This document shows positions 24,689 to 32,190 of a stretch of 64,000 bases of DNA, in pieces. A program made the position numbers and the translations under genes. The DNA lies in contig CAVXDE010000017.1 of NCBI GenBank assembly GCA_963760435.1, positions 310,001 through 374,000 of the forward strand, given 5' to 3'. Below the pieces are notes generated by a model. That model was not told the origin of the DNA. It saw only the letters and a program-made list of their open reading frames with translations, and ran no database searches. Position 1 is the first letter of the stretch. Each line of letters starts with the position of its first letter. Source of the stretch: JAFAXD01 sp963760435 (lineage in GTDB: Bacteria > Pseudomonadota > Alphaproteobacteria > Rhizobiales > Xanthobacteraceae).

Positions 24689-26341
24689 ATGAGCATTCCG
24701 ATCCGCCGTGGGCGCGAGGTCACCGCCGGGCGTGGCACCACGTTGCGCTGCAAGGGTTGGCGCCAGGAAGCGATCCTGCGACTCCTGGAGAACAACCTGG
24801 AGAACGCCGAGGATCCGGACAATCTCGTGATCTACATGTCGATCGCGCGCGCCGCGCGTGATTGGAATGCCTTCGATCGCATCGTCGCGACGCTCACCAG
24901 CATGCGCGATGACCAGACCTTCGTCGTCCAGTCCGGCAAGCCGATCGGCGTCTTCCCGGGCCAGGCGACGACGCCGTTGGTGATCATGGCCAACGGCAAC
25001 ATCGTCGGCGAGTGGAGCCGCGAGGAGAACCGGCGCCGCCTCGATGACATGGGCCTCACCATCATGCCGGGCATGACCGCCGGCGCATGGCAGTACATCG
25101 GCAGCCAGGGCATTCTGCAGGGGACCTACGAGACCTTCATGTCGGTCGGGCGCGCGCATTTCGGCGGCACGCTCGCCGGGCGCTTGTTGTTGACCGCAGG
25201 CTGCGGCGGCATGAGCGGCGCGCAGCCGCTGGCCGGCAAGCTCGCAGGCGCGTCGACCCTCGTTATCGAGATCGACCAGGCCCGCATCGACCGGCGCATC
25301 GCCTCGGGCTATTGCGACGAGACGACCGACAATCTTGATGACGCGATCAACAAGTGGATCGCTGCGCGCGATGCAGGCCAGCCGCTCGCGCTTGCGCTGC
25401 GCGCCAACGCCGCTGATGTGCTGCCGACGTTGCTGGAGCGCGGCATCATTCCTGACGTGGTCACCGACCAGACTTTTCCAGACCCGCTCAAGGGCTACGT
25501 GCCGGCGGAACTCACGCTCGAAGAAACACGCGCGCTGCGCAAATCCGATCCCGATCGTCTGATCGAAGCGGCGCGGCGCTCGGTCGCGCGCCACGTGCGG
25601 GCGATGCTCGCGTTCCAGGAACGCGGGGCGGTCGTGTTCGAGTATGGCAACGGGCTGCGCGCTGAAGCGAAGGCGGCGGGCGTGGAGGACGCGTTCAATA
25701 TCCGCTCCTTCGTCGATTTGTACATCCGGCCGCTGTTCTGCCAAGGCATTGGTCCGTTCCGCTGGATCGCGGTCTCCGGCAATCCGGCGGACATTCATGC
25801 GATCGACGACATGATCCTGCGCACGTTCTCCTCCAACCACCCGATCGTGCCGTGGATCGAGAAGGCGCGGGACCACGTCAAGTTCACCGGCCTGCCGGCG
25901 CGCATCGGCTGGCTCGGCTACGGGGAGCGCAGCCGCCTCGCCCTGATGGTCAACGACGCCGTGCGCGATGGCACGATCTCCGGACCCATCGCGTTCACGC
26001 GCGACCATCTCGACTCCGGCTCGGCGGCGCTGCCGCACCGCGAGACCGAGAACATGCGCGACGGCTCCGACGCGATCGCCGACTGGCCGCTGCTCAACGC
26101 GCTGCTCAACTGCGCCTCGGGCGCCGATCTGGTGGCGATCCACGGCCTGGGCGGGCGCGGCGTGAGTGCCGGTGTCACTGTCGTGGCCGATGGAAGCGAG
26201 TCAGCTGCGGAGCGCCTGCGACGCGTGCTCGACGGCGACACCGGGATCGGTGTATTGCGGCACGCCGATGCCGGCTACGACATCGCGGTCGAGCAGGCCG
26301 AGCGCACCGGCTTGGCGCAAACCGTTGCGCCCGGGTTGTAG
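24689..26341 (+). CDS. urocanase paralogue lacking the catalytic Cys (candidate S-methyl-thiourocanate hydratase)
   Basis: 550 residues, full urocanase length. The NAD-binding loop is kept (TAGCGGMSGAQPLAG near 169-183), as are TRDHLDSGSA and ETENMRDGSDA. At the position of Cys410 of true urocanase (PARICW) this protein has Gly407 (PARIGW). The HHGGGVG loop is HGLGGRGVS, and YGGIGRAARD is YMSIARAARD. The active-site pocket is thus remodelled, while the true HutU is encoded 6 kb downstream. Urocanase relatives that hydrate thiourocanate or S-methyl-thiourocanate are known, and the adjacent DUF917 gene fits that route. Confidence 0.85.
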   Translation: MSIPIRRGREVTAGRGTTLRCKGWRQEAILRLLENNLENAEDPDNLVIYMSIARAARDWNAFDRIVATLTSMRDDQTFVVQSGKPIGVFPGQATTPLVIMANGNIVGEWSREENRRRLDDMGLTIMPGMTAGAWQYIGSQGILQGTYETFMSVGRAHFGGTLAGRLLLTAGCGGMSGAQPLAGKLAGASTLVIEIDQARIDRRIASGYCDETTDNLDDAINKWIAARDAGQPLALALRANAADVLPTLLERGIIPDVVTDQTFPDPLKGYVPAELTLEETRALRKSDPDRLIEAARRSVARHVRAMLAFQERGAVVFEYGNGLRAEAKAAGVEDAFNIRSFVDLYIRPLFCQGIGPFRWIAVSGNPADIHAIDDMILRTFSSNHPIVPWIEKARDHVKFTGLPARIGWLGYGERSRLALMVNDAVRDGTISGPIAFTRDHLDSGSAALPHRETENMRDGSDAIADWPLLNALLNCASGADLVAIHGLGGRGVSAGVTVVADGSESAAERLRRVLDGDTGIGVLRHADAGYDIAVEQAERTGLAQTVAPGL

Positions 26342-26345
26342 TTGC

Positions 26346-27116
26346 TCACGCCTTCACGGCCTGGAACAACGCTGTATCGATGGCGAAACTGCCGTCGGGT
26401 TCCGTCTCGAAATAGCGCGTGACGCCCGTTGCCACGGATGCCTGCAGCGCGCGGATCGCGTCGACCTGAACCTGCGGCGTGCGCATGCGCTCGATCCAGA
26501 TGTTGAATACGAGGTGCACACGGAACTGGACGCTGACCGAAGGCAAGAAGCCGGCGCGGGCCATTGCGGCTTCCCACTCGGCGCGCGAGTAACTGCGAAC
26601 GTGGGAGCAGTCGCGCAACATCTCGATGGTCTGATAGTAGGTGTCGAGCAGCGGCGTCGGAGGCGCAACCGAATCAACAAATCCGGCGATGCCACCGGGC
26701 TTCAACACCCGTGCGGCTTCACGCAGGCCCGCGTCGAAATCGCGCCAATGGTGCGTGCTGTAGCGGCTCAAGACCAGATCGAAGCTCGCGTCGGCGAAGG
26801 GCAGGCTCTCCACCACGCCTTGTTGCGTCTTCAGGTTGGTCAGTCCGCGCTCCTTGGCTGCGCCGGCAACGACGTCCAGCATCTCGGCGGATAAGTCATA
26901 GGCAACGACCTCGCGGACATGGGGAGCGACGTTGAAGGCGACGTGACCGCCGCCGCAGCCGAGATCGAGCACGCGCGCGTCGCGGTGACTGCTGGCCAGC
27001 GCGACCAGCGCTTCGAGATCGCGACCTTGCGCGTGCACGGCGCTGGTCAGATAGGCATTGGCGCGCGCCCCGAATTGATCACCGACCAGGGCTTCATGAT
27101 TCTTGGTGTCCAGCAT
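26346..27116 (-). CDS. class I SAM-dependent methyltransferase
   Basis: 256 residues. SAM-binding motif I is ARVLDLGCGGGHVAFNVA near 48-65. The acidic residue of motif II is in VVAYDLSAEML, and DLVLSRYSTHHW and EAARVLKPGG follow. It resembles UbiE/COQ5-type enzymes. The ATG at 27116 has a GAGAGG site; an in-frame upstream extension looks non-coding. It is divergent from the XRE regulator and converges with the urocanase paralogue gene (4 bp apart). The methyl acceptor is unknown. Confidence 0.88.
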   Translation of the reverse strand: MLDTKNHEALVGDQFGARANAYLTSAVHAQGRDLEALVALASSHRDARVLDLGCGGGHVAFNVAPHVREVVAYDLSAEMLDVVAGAAKERGLTNLKTQQGVVESLPFADASFDLVLSRYSTHHWRDFDAGLREAARVLKPGGIAGFVDSVAPPTPLLDTYYQTIEMLRDCSHVRSYSRAEWEAAMARAGFLPSVSVQFRVHLVFNIWIERMRTPQVQVDAIRALQASVATGVTRYFETEPDGSFAIDTALFQAVKA

Positions 27117-27183
27117 GGTGCCTCTCACTTGCTCATCGCTTGCGAGAGATCCATAACGCCAACGCAACACCGGTTTAAGATGG

Positions 27184-27196
27184 CCAGTTATACTGG
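27184..27196. promoter_or_regulatory. operator/-10 overlap upstream of the XRE regulator
   Basis: CCAGT-TAT-ACTGG is a perfect 5-bp inverted repeat containing a TATACT hexamer (27189-27194), in the 93-bp divergent gap between the methyltransferase and XRE genes. A repressor on this site would cover a -10 element. Inferred from position; the -35 side is weak. Confidence 0.4.
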
Positions 27197-27209
27197 TACA
27201 AAAACCACC

Positions 27210-28004
27210 ATGCGAGCGCGGTCACCGGATCAGCGGCAGCAGGAATTGGCGGACTTCGTCCGTGCCCAACGGGAGAAGCTCGACCCGGCGGCATTGGGCT
27301 TGCCGGCCGGCGGGCGGCGCCGCACGCCGGGCCTGCGGCGCGAGGAAGTGGCGCAGCTCTGTGGCCTGAGCGTCACCTGGTACACCTGGTTGGAGCAGGG
27401 CCGTGAGATCTCACTGTCACCGACGGCGCTGGCGCGACTTGCCGCTGCGCTGCGGCTCGATCGCGCGCAGCGCGCTTATTTGTTTGAGCTCGCCAACAAG
27501 CGCGACCCCCAGGAGGGCGCTGTCGCGGTCGACGAGCTTCCCGCCCCGGTCGAGGCCTGTATCAAGGCGATCAAGGCGCCGGCTTATGTCCTGGACCGGA
27601 CTTGGACGGCGCGTGCCTGGAATATCGCGGCAGCACGCCTGTTTGTCGGGTGGTTGACGCCGTCTGGCGACCGCAATCTCCTGCGCTTCATCTTTCTTGA
27701 GCCGACAGCCCGATCGCTGATCTCCGACTACGAGGAACGCGCCCGCCGCGTCGTTGCCGAATTTCGCGCCGACCTCGGCACGCATCTCGACGACGCGGCC
27801 ATTCGTGGTCTTGTTGATGGCCTGCGTGCGGAGAGTAAACTGTTTGCGCGGCTCTGGGGCGAGCACAGCGTGCTCGGCCGCGAGGGCGGAGCGCGTGCCT
27901 TCACTCATCCGACGCAAGGCGATCTTCGCTACGAGCAGGTCACGTTCAACGTCGCGAGCCGGCCGGACCTGAAACTGGTGATGCTGATACCCCAGAAAAC
28001 GTAG
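27210..28004 (+). CDS. XRE-family regulator with MmyB-like ligand domain
   Basis: 264 residues from the ATG at 27210. The N-terminal Cro/C1 helix-turn-helix is RRRTPGLRREEVAQLCGLSV followed by TWYTWLEQGREISLSP. The C-terminal half (YVLDRTWTARAWNIAAARLF and the final LKLVMLIPQ) matches the MmyB-like domain, which may bind a small lipid or ligand. An ATG at 27180 would add ten residues but lies upstream of a probable -10 element. The usual target of such regulators is the divergent neighbour, here the methyltransferase gene. Confidence 0.87.
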   Translation: MRARSPDQRQQELADFVRAQREKLDPAALGLPAGGRRRTPGLRREEVAQLCGLSVTWYTWLEQGREISLSPTALARLAAALRLDRAQRAYLFELANKRDPQEGAVAVDELPAPVEACIKAIKAPAYVLDRTWTARAWNIAAARLFVGWLTPSGDRNLLRFIFLEPTARSLISDYEERARRVVAEFRADLGTHLDDAAIRGLVDGLRAESKLFARLWGEHSVLGREGGARAFTHPTQGDLRYEQVTFNVASRPDLKLVMLIPQKT

Positions 28005-28009
28005 TCGGA

Positions 28010-29374
28010 TCAGGCTTTATCAGCCAATCGAGCCATGGTTCTGCGGTAACGATCTGTAACCATGGCGCGCGATTTGTGCGCGCCCGTATCAACGACTTTC
28101 ACGCCGCCGACAAAAACGGTCCGAACAAGCCGGCGGCCAGCAACAAAGATATATTTGTCGAGCCAGAGGTCGCCGCTGCTTCCCGCGAGATCCGGGTGCT
28201 CGGCATCGAGCACCACGATGTCCGCGCGCTGCCCGGGTTTGATTGATCCGATCGCGCGCCCGAGCGCCTGGGTGCCGCCGGCGAGTGCGTCCGCATAGAG
28301 ACGGCGACCGACGGATTCGCCTTCGCGCAGGGCCAGTACGTTGCGGGCGCGCTGCCGCAGGCGCTGATTATATTCGAGCTGTCGCAGCTCTGCCGCGGCA
28401 TCGAGCTCGATGTTTGAATCGCTGCCGATGCCGAAGCGGCCGCGCGCGGCGAGGTATTGATCCGCATTGAAGACGCCGTCGCCGAGGTTCGCCTCGGTGA
28501 GAGGACATAAGCCCGCGACCGCGCCGGCTTCGGCCAGCGCTTCGGTTTCGCGCTCCGTCATGTGCGTCGCATGCACCAGGCACCAGCGCGCGTCGACACC
28601 GGCGTTGGCGATGAGCCACGCGACCGGACGCGCCCCAAGTGCGGCGATGCAGTCGTTGACCTCCTGGGTCTGCTCCGCCGCGTGGATATGGATCGGCCCG
28701 GTCTTTGTCGCACCGAGGACAACGCGCAAAGCCTGCGGGGTCACGGCGCGCAGCGAGTGCGGTGCGATGCCTACGCGCGCGTCGGGAAGCGCTGCCGCGA
28801 TTTCCTGGGCACGCGCGACGACGCGCAGAAACATCTCGGGATCGGTGATGAACCGCCGTTGACCTGCTGATGGTGGAGCGCCCCCGAACCCGCCCTGGGC
28901 GTAGAACGACGGCAGCAGGGTGAGACCGATGCCGGTGTGGTTTGCCGCCGCCGCGATGCGCACCATCATCTCGGCGACGTCGTTGTAGGGCCGTCCATCG
29001 GGATCGTGATGCAGATAGTGAAACTCGCCGACCGCGGTGAATCCGACCTCGAGCAGCTCCATGTAGGCGTAGGCCGCGATCGCCTCGACGTCGTCCGGGG
29101 TCAGCACGCGCAGGAAACGATACATCACCTCGCGCCAGGTCCAGAAGCTGTCGTGCACGGGTCCGCGCCGCTCGGCGAGCCCGGCCATGCCTTTCTGGAA
29201 TGCGTGGCAGTGCAGGTTGGCCATTCCCGGAACGGCGATGCCGGCAACGTGCTCCGCGCCCTCGCGCGGCGCCGCTGACGTGACTTCGGTAATCACGCCA
29301 TCGGCGACCTCGATCCGCACGTCGGCGGCCCATCCCTCGGGAAGAAGCGCGTGATCAAAGATGAGGGCGGCCAC
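28010..29374 (-). CDS. hutF: formimidoylglutamate deiminase
   Basis: 454 residues of the amidohydrolase superfamily. Metal-binding HCH is in GMANLHCHAFQKG near 54-57, further histidines are in HIHAAEQ and VHATHM, and the catalytic Asp is in GIGSDSNIELD. HutF converts N-formimidoyl-glutamate to N-formylglutamate plus ammonia, the two-step branch of histidine breakdown that then needs HutG, which is not in the window. The GTG at 29374 has a GAGG site. It is divergent from hutI with a 69-bp gap. The full-length FQKGMAGLAERRG motif separates it from guanine deaminases. Confidence 0.93.
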   Translation of the reverse strand: MAALIFDHALLPEGWAADVRIEVADGVITEVTSAAPREGAEHVAGIAVPGMANLHCHAFQKGMAGLAERRGPVHDSFWTWREVMYRFLRVLTPDDVEAIAAYAYMELLEVGFTAVGEFHYLHHDPDGRPYNDVAEMMVRIAAAANHTGIGLTLLPSFYAQGGFGGAPPSAGQRRFITDPEMFLRVVARAQEIAAALPDARVGIAPHSLRAVTPQALRVVLGATKTGPIHIHAAEQTQEVNDCIAALGARPVAWLIANAGVDARWCLVHATHMTERETEALAEAGAVAGLCPLTEANLGDGVFNADQYLAARGRFGIGSDSNIELDAAAELRQLEYNQRLRQRARNVLALREGESVGRRLYADALAGGTQALGRAIGSIKPGQRADIVVLDAEHPDLAGSSGDLWLDKYIFVAGRRLVRTVFVGGVKVVDTGAHKSRAMVTDRYRRTMARLADKA

Positions 29375-29392
29375 GATAAAACCTCGGCGTGC

Positions 29393-29423
29393 TCGACAAC
29401 AGAAGACGACAGTTCATTATGAT
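29393..29423 (+). promoter_or_regulatory. candidate promoter of hutIHU
   Basis: TCGACA (29393-29398) and TATGAT (29418-29423) are separated by 19 bp, 21 bp before the hutI ATG. The spacing is slightly long for a housekeeping promoter. No clear HutC-type palindrome is seen beside it. Confidence 0.35.
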
Positions 29424-29443
29424 ATGGCAACCGCGAGGTCTGC

Positions 29444-30649
29444 ATGCACTTTGATAAAATCTGGCTCAATGCGCGGCTGGCGACGCTTGCGTCGGAGCGG
29501 CTTGGTATAGGCGTGATCGAGCCGGGCGCGGTCGCGGCGGTGGATGGACGGATCGCTTTTGCGGGCCCTACCGTTGACCTGCCGCACGGCTGGGATGCAG
29601 CAGAGCGGATCGATATCGAAGGCCGATGGATCACGCCCGGGCTGATCGATTGTCATACGCATCTGGTCTATGGCGGCGATCGCGCGCACGAGTTCGAGCT
29701 GCGCCTTGCCGGCGCGAGCTACGAAGAGATCGCCCGCCAGGGCGGCGGCATCGTCTCGACCGTGACCGCAACGCGTGCGGCGAGCCAGGACGACCTCGTC
29801 AGGCAGAGCTTGCCGCGCCTCGATTGCCTGATCGCCGAGGGCGTGACGACGGTCGAGATTAAATCCGGCTATGGGCTCGATCTGGAAACGGAAGCCCGGA
29901 TGCTCCGCGCCGCGCGCCGGCTCGGGCGCGAGCGCAGCGTCGACGTCGTGACCTCGTTCCTCGGAGCGCATGCGCTGCCGCCGGAAGCCAGGGGCGACAA
30001 GGACGCCTACGTCGATCGGGTCTGCGGGATGATCCCGGTGCTCGGCAAGGAGAAGCTCGCGGATGCGGTCGACGCATTCTGCGAGGGCATCGCCTTCTCG
30101 CCGCAGCAAATAGCGCGCGTGTTTGATGCGGCGAAGCGCGCGGGCTTACCGGTGAAGCTCCACGCTGATCAGCTCTCGAACCTGCACGGTGCGCGGCTCG
30201 CCGCCGAGTATGGGGCGTTGTCGGCTGATCATTTGGAATACACCGATGAGGACGGCATCGCTGCGATGGCGCGGAGCGGCACCGTGGCGGTGCTGCTGCC
30301 GGGCGCTTACTACGTGTTGCGCGAGACGCAGCTTCCGCCCGTCGCGGCGCTGCGCCGGCATCGCGTGCCGATCGCGATTGCCACCGACAGCAATCCCGGC
30401 ACGTCGCCGGTGACTTCGCTGTTGTTGATCATGAACATGGCTGCGACATTGTTCCGGCTCACCGTCGAGGAAGCAATCGCCGGCGTCACCCGCGAGGCGG
30501 CGCGTGCGCTCGGCCGCCTCGCCGACATCGGCACGCTCGAGCGGGGTAAGCGCTGTGACCTGGCGATCTGGTCGATCGAACGGCCGGCGGAACTCGTGTA
30601 CCGCATCGGTTTCAATCCGCTGTACGCGCGGGTGTGGAACGGGAGATGA
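29444..30649 (+). CDS. hutI: imidazolonepropionase
   Basis: 401 residues, normal family length. Metal-binding HxH is in LIDCHTHLVYGGDR near 65-78. RLAGASYEEIARQGGGI, EIKSGYGL and ATDSNPGTSP are highly typical. It hydrolyses 4-imidazolone-5-propionate to N-formimidoyl-L-glutamate in the cytosol. The ATG at 29444 has a GAGG site. The stop overlaps the hutH start by ATGA, so hutI, hutH and hutU are translationally coupled. Confidence 0.96.
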   Translation: MHFDKIWLNARLATLASERLGIGVIEPGAVAAVDGRIAFAGPTVDLPHGWDAAERIDIEGRWITPGLIDCHTHLVYGGDRAHEFELRLAGASYEEIARQGGGIVSTVTATRAASQDDLVRQSLPRLDCLIAEGVTTVEIKSGYGLDLETEARMLRAARRLGRERSVDVVTSFLGAHALPPEARGDKDAYVDRVCGMIPVLGKEKLADAVDAFCEGIAFSPQQIARVFDAAKRAGLPVKLHADQLSNLHGARLAAEYGALSADHLEYTDEDGIAAMARSGTVAVLLPGAYYVLRETQLPPVAALRRHRVPIAIATDSNPGTSPVTSLLLIMNMAATLFRLTVEEAIAGVTREAARALGRLADIGTLERGKRCDLAIWSIERPAELVYRIGFNPLYARVWNGR

Positions 30650-32190
30650 GCTCCATTGCAGTCACCGGCGAGGCGCTTTCGCTTTCCGACTGGCGCGCGG
30701 TCGCGCGCGGGGCGCCGATAGAACTTGCGCATGGCGCGCTTGCCGCCGTTGCAGCGAGTGCTGCGACCGTCGCGGAGATCGTGCGGCGCGGCAACGCGGT
30801 CTACGGCATCAACACCGGGTTCGGCCGGCTCGCGCATATTCGCGTCGATACGCAGGATCTCGCGACGCTGCAGCGCAATCTCGTGCTCTCGCATGCGGCC
30901 GGTGTGGGCGAGCCGACGCCGCTGCCAACCGTGCACCTGATGATCGCGCTCAAGCTCGCCAACCTGGCGCGCGGCGCGTCCGGCGTGCGTCCAGATGTTC
31001 TCAAACTACTCGCGGCCATGCTGGCGCGCGATGTGATCCCGCTGGTGCCAAGCCAAGGCTCGGTCGGTGCGTCGGGGGATCTTGCGCCGCTCGCCCACAT
31101 GGCCGCCGCGCTGATTGGCGTGGGCGAGGCGTACCATCAGGGCGAACGTATGCCGGCGCTGGCGGCCCTCGCGCGCGCTGGCCTCGCGCCGGTGACACTC
31201 GGGCCCAAGGAAGGCCTGGCGCTGCTCAACGGCACGCAGTTCGCGACCGCGCACGCCTTGCTGGCGTTGTTCGCCGCCGAGCGCGTGTTCCAGAGCGCAC
31301 TCCTCAGCGGCGCGCTCGCGACCGATGCGGCACGCGGCTCCGATACGCCGTTCGATCCGCGCATCCACGCGCTGCGCGGGCATCGCGGACAGATCGACGT
31401 AGCTGCGGCGCTCCGTGCGCTCATGACCGGAAGCGAGATCCGCGCGTCTCATCTGACCGGCGACACGCGCATCCAGGATCCGTACTCGGTGCGCTGCCAG
31501 CCGCAGGTGATGGGCGCGGCACTCGATCTGATGCGGCAGGTGGCGGCGACGCTCGTCACCGAGGCCAACGGCGTGTCGGACAATCCGCTGGTCATCGCGC
31601 AAACGGGTGACGTCCTGTCGGGCGGCAATTTTCATGGCGAGCCGGTTGCCTTCGCCGCCGATATCCTGGCGCTGGCGATCTGTGAGATCGGCTCGCTGTC
31701 GGAGCGTCGCATCGCGCTGTTGATGGATCCGGCTTTGTCGGGCTTGCCGGCATTCCTGACGCCTGAGCCGGGCATCAACTCAGGCCTGATGATCGCGCAG
31801 GTGACGGCTGCGGCCCTCGTCTCCGAGAACAAGCAGCAGGCGCATCCGGCGAGCATCGATTCCATCCCGACCTCCGCCAACCAGGAAGACCACGTCTCCA
31901 TGGCGGCGCACGGGGCGCGGCGCTTGGCCCGCATGGTGGAGAACGCGGCGAATGTCGTCGGCATCGAGTTGATCACGGCGGCGCAAGGCTGCGATTTTCA
32001 CCTGCCGCTCAAATCGAGCCCACGCCTCGAGCGTGTGCGCGAATTGATCCGAGCCAGTATCCCGCGGCTCGCTCATGATCGCTACCTTGCCCCCGACATC
32101 GCGACCGCGACCGATCTCGTCTCGTCCGGCGCGCTTCTTGCGAGCGCCGGCGCGGACGATCTGCCTACTCTGGAAGGAGCACCTCAATGA
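30646..32190 (+). CDS. hutH: histidine ammonia-lyase
   Basis: 514 residues. The Ala142-Ser143-Gly144 triad in GSVGASGDLAPL forms the MIO cofactor, and Tyr53 is in YGINTGFG; both match the numbering of well-studied HutH. It converts histidine to urocanate and ammonia. It overlaps hutI by ATGA and hutU by ATGA. Nothing in the core suggests a change of substrate, so I do not read it as an ergothionase. Confidence 0.96.
   Translation: MSSIAVTGEALSLSDWRAVARGAPIELAHGALAAVAASAATVAEIVRRGNAVYGINTGFGRLAHIRVDTQDLATLQRNLVLSHAAGVGEPTPLPTVHLMIALKLANLARGASGVRPDVLKLLAAMLARDVIPLVPSQGSVGASGDLAPLAHMAAALIGVGEAYHQGERMPALAALARAGLAPVTLGPKEGLALLNGTQFATAHALLALFAAERVFQSALLSGALATDAARGSDTPFDPRIHALRGHRGQIDVAAALRALMTGSEIRASHLTGDTRIQDPYSVRCQPQVMGAALDLMRQVAATLVTEANGVSDNPLVIAQTGDVLSGGNFHGEPVAFAADILALAICEIGSLSERRIALLMDPALSGLPAFLTPEPGINSGLMIAQVTAAALVSENKQQAHPASIDSIPTSANQEDHVSMAAHGARRLARMVENAANVVGIELITAAQGCDFHLPLKSSPRLERVRELIRASIPRLAHDRYLAPDIATATDLVSSGALLASAGADDLPTLEGAPQ

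Noticed and set aside
22880..26143. Very long open frame (over 1,000 codons) on the minus strand
   Set aside because: It is antisense to livF, the DUF917 gene and the urocanase paralogue, all with clear family motifs. Long antisense frames are expected in GC-rich coding DNA.
30646..32190. Reading this lyase as ergothionase
   Set aside because: The product matches canonical HutH in MIO position, Tyr53 and operon context with hutI and hutU. Nothing points to a trimethylammonium substrate.
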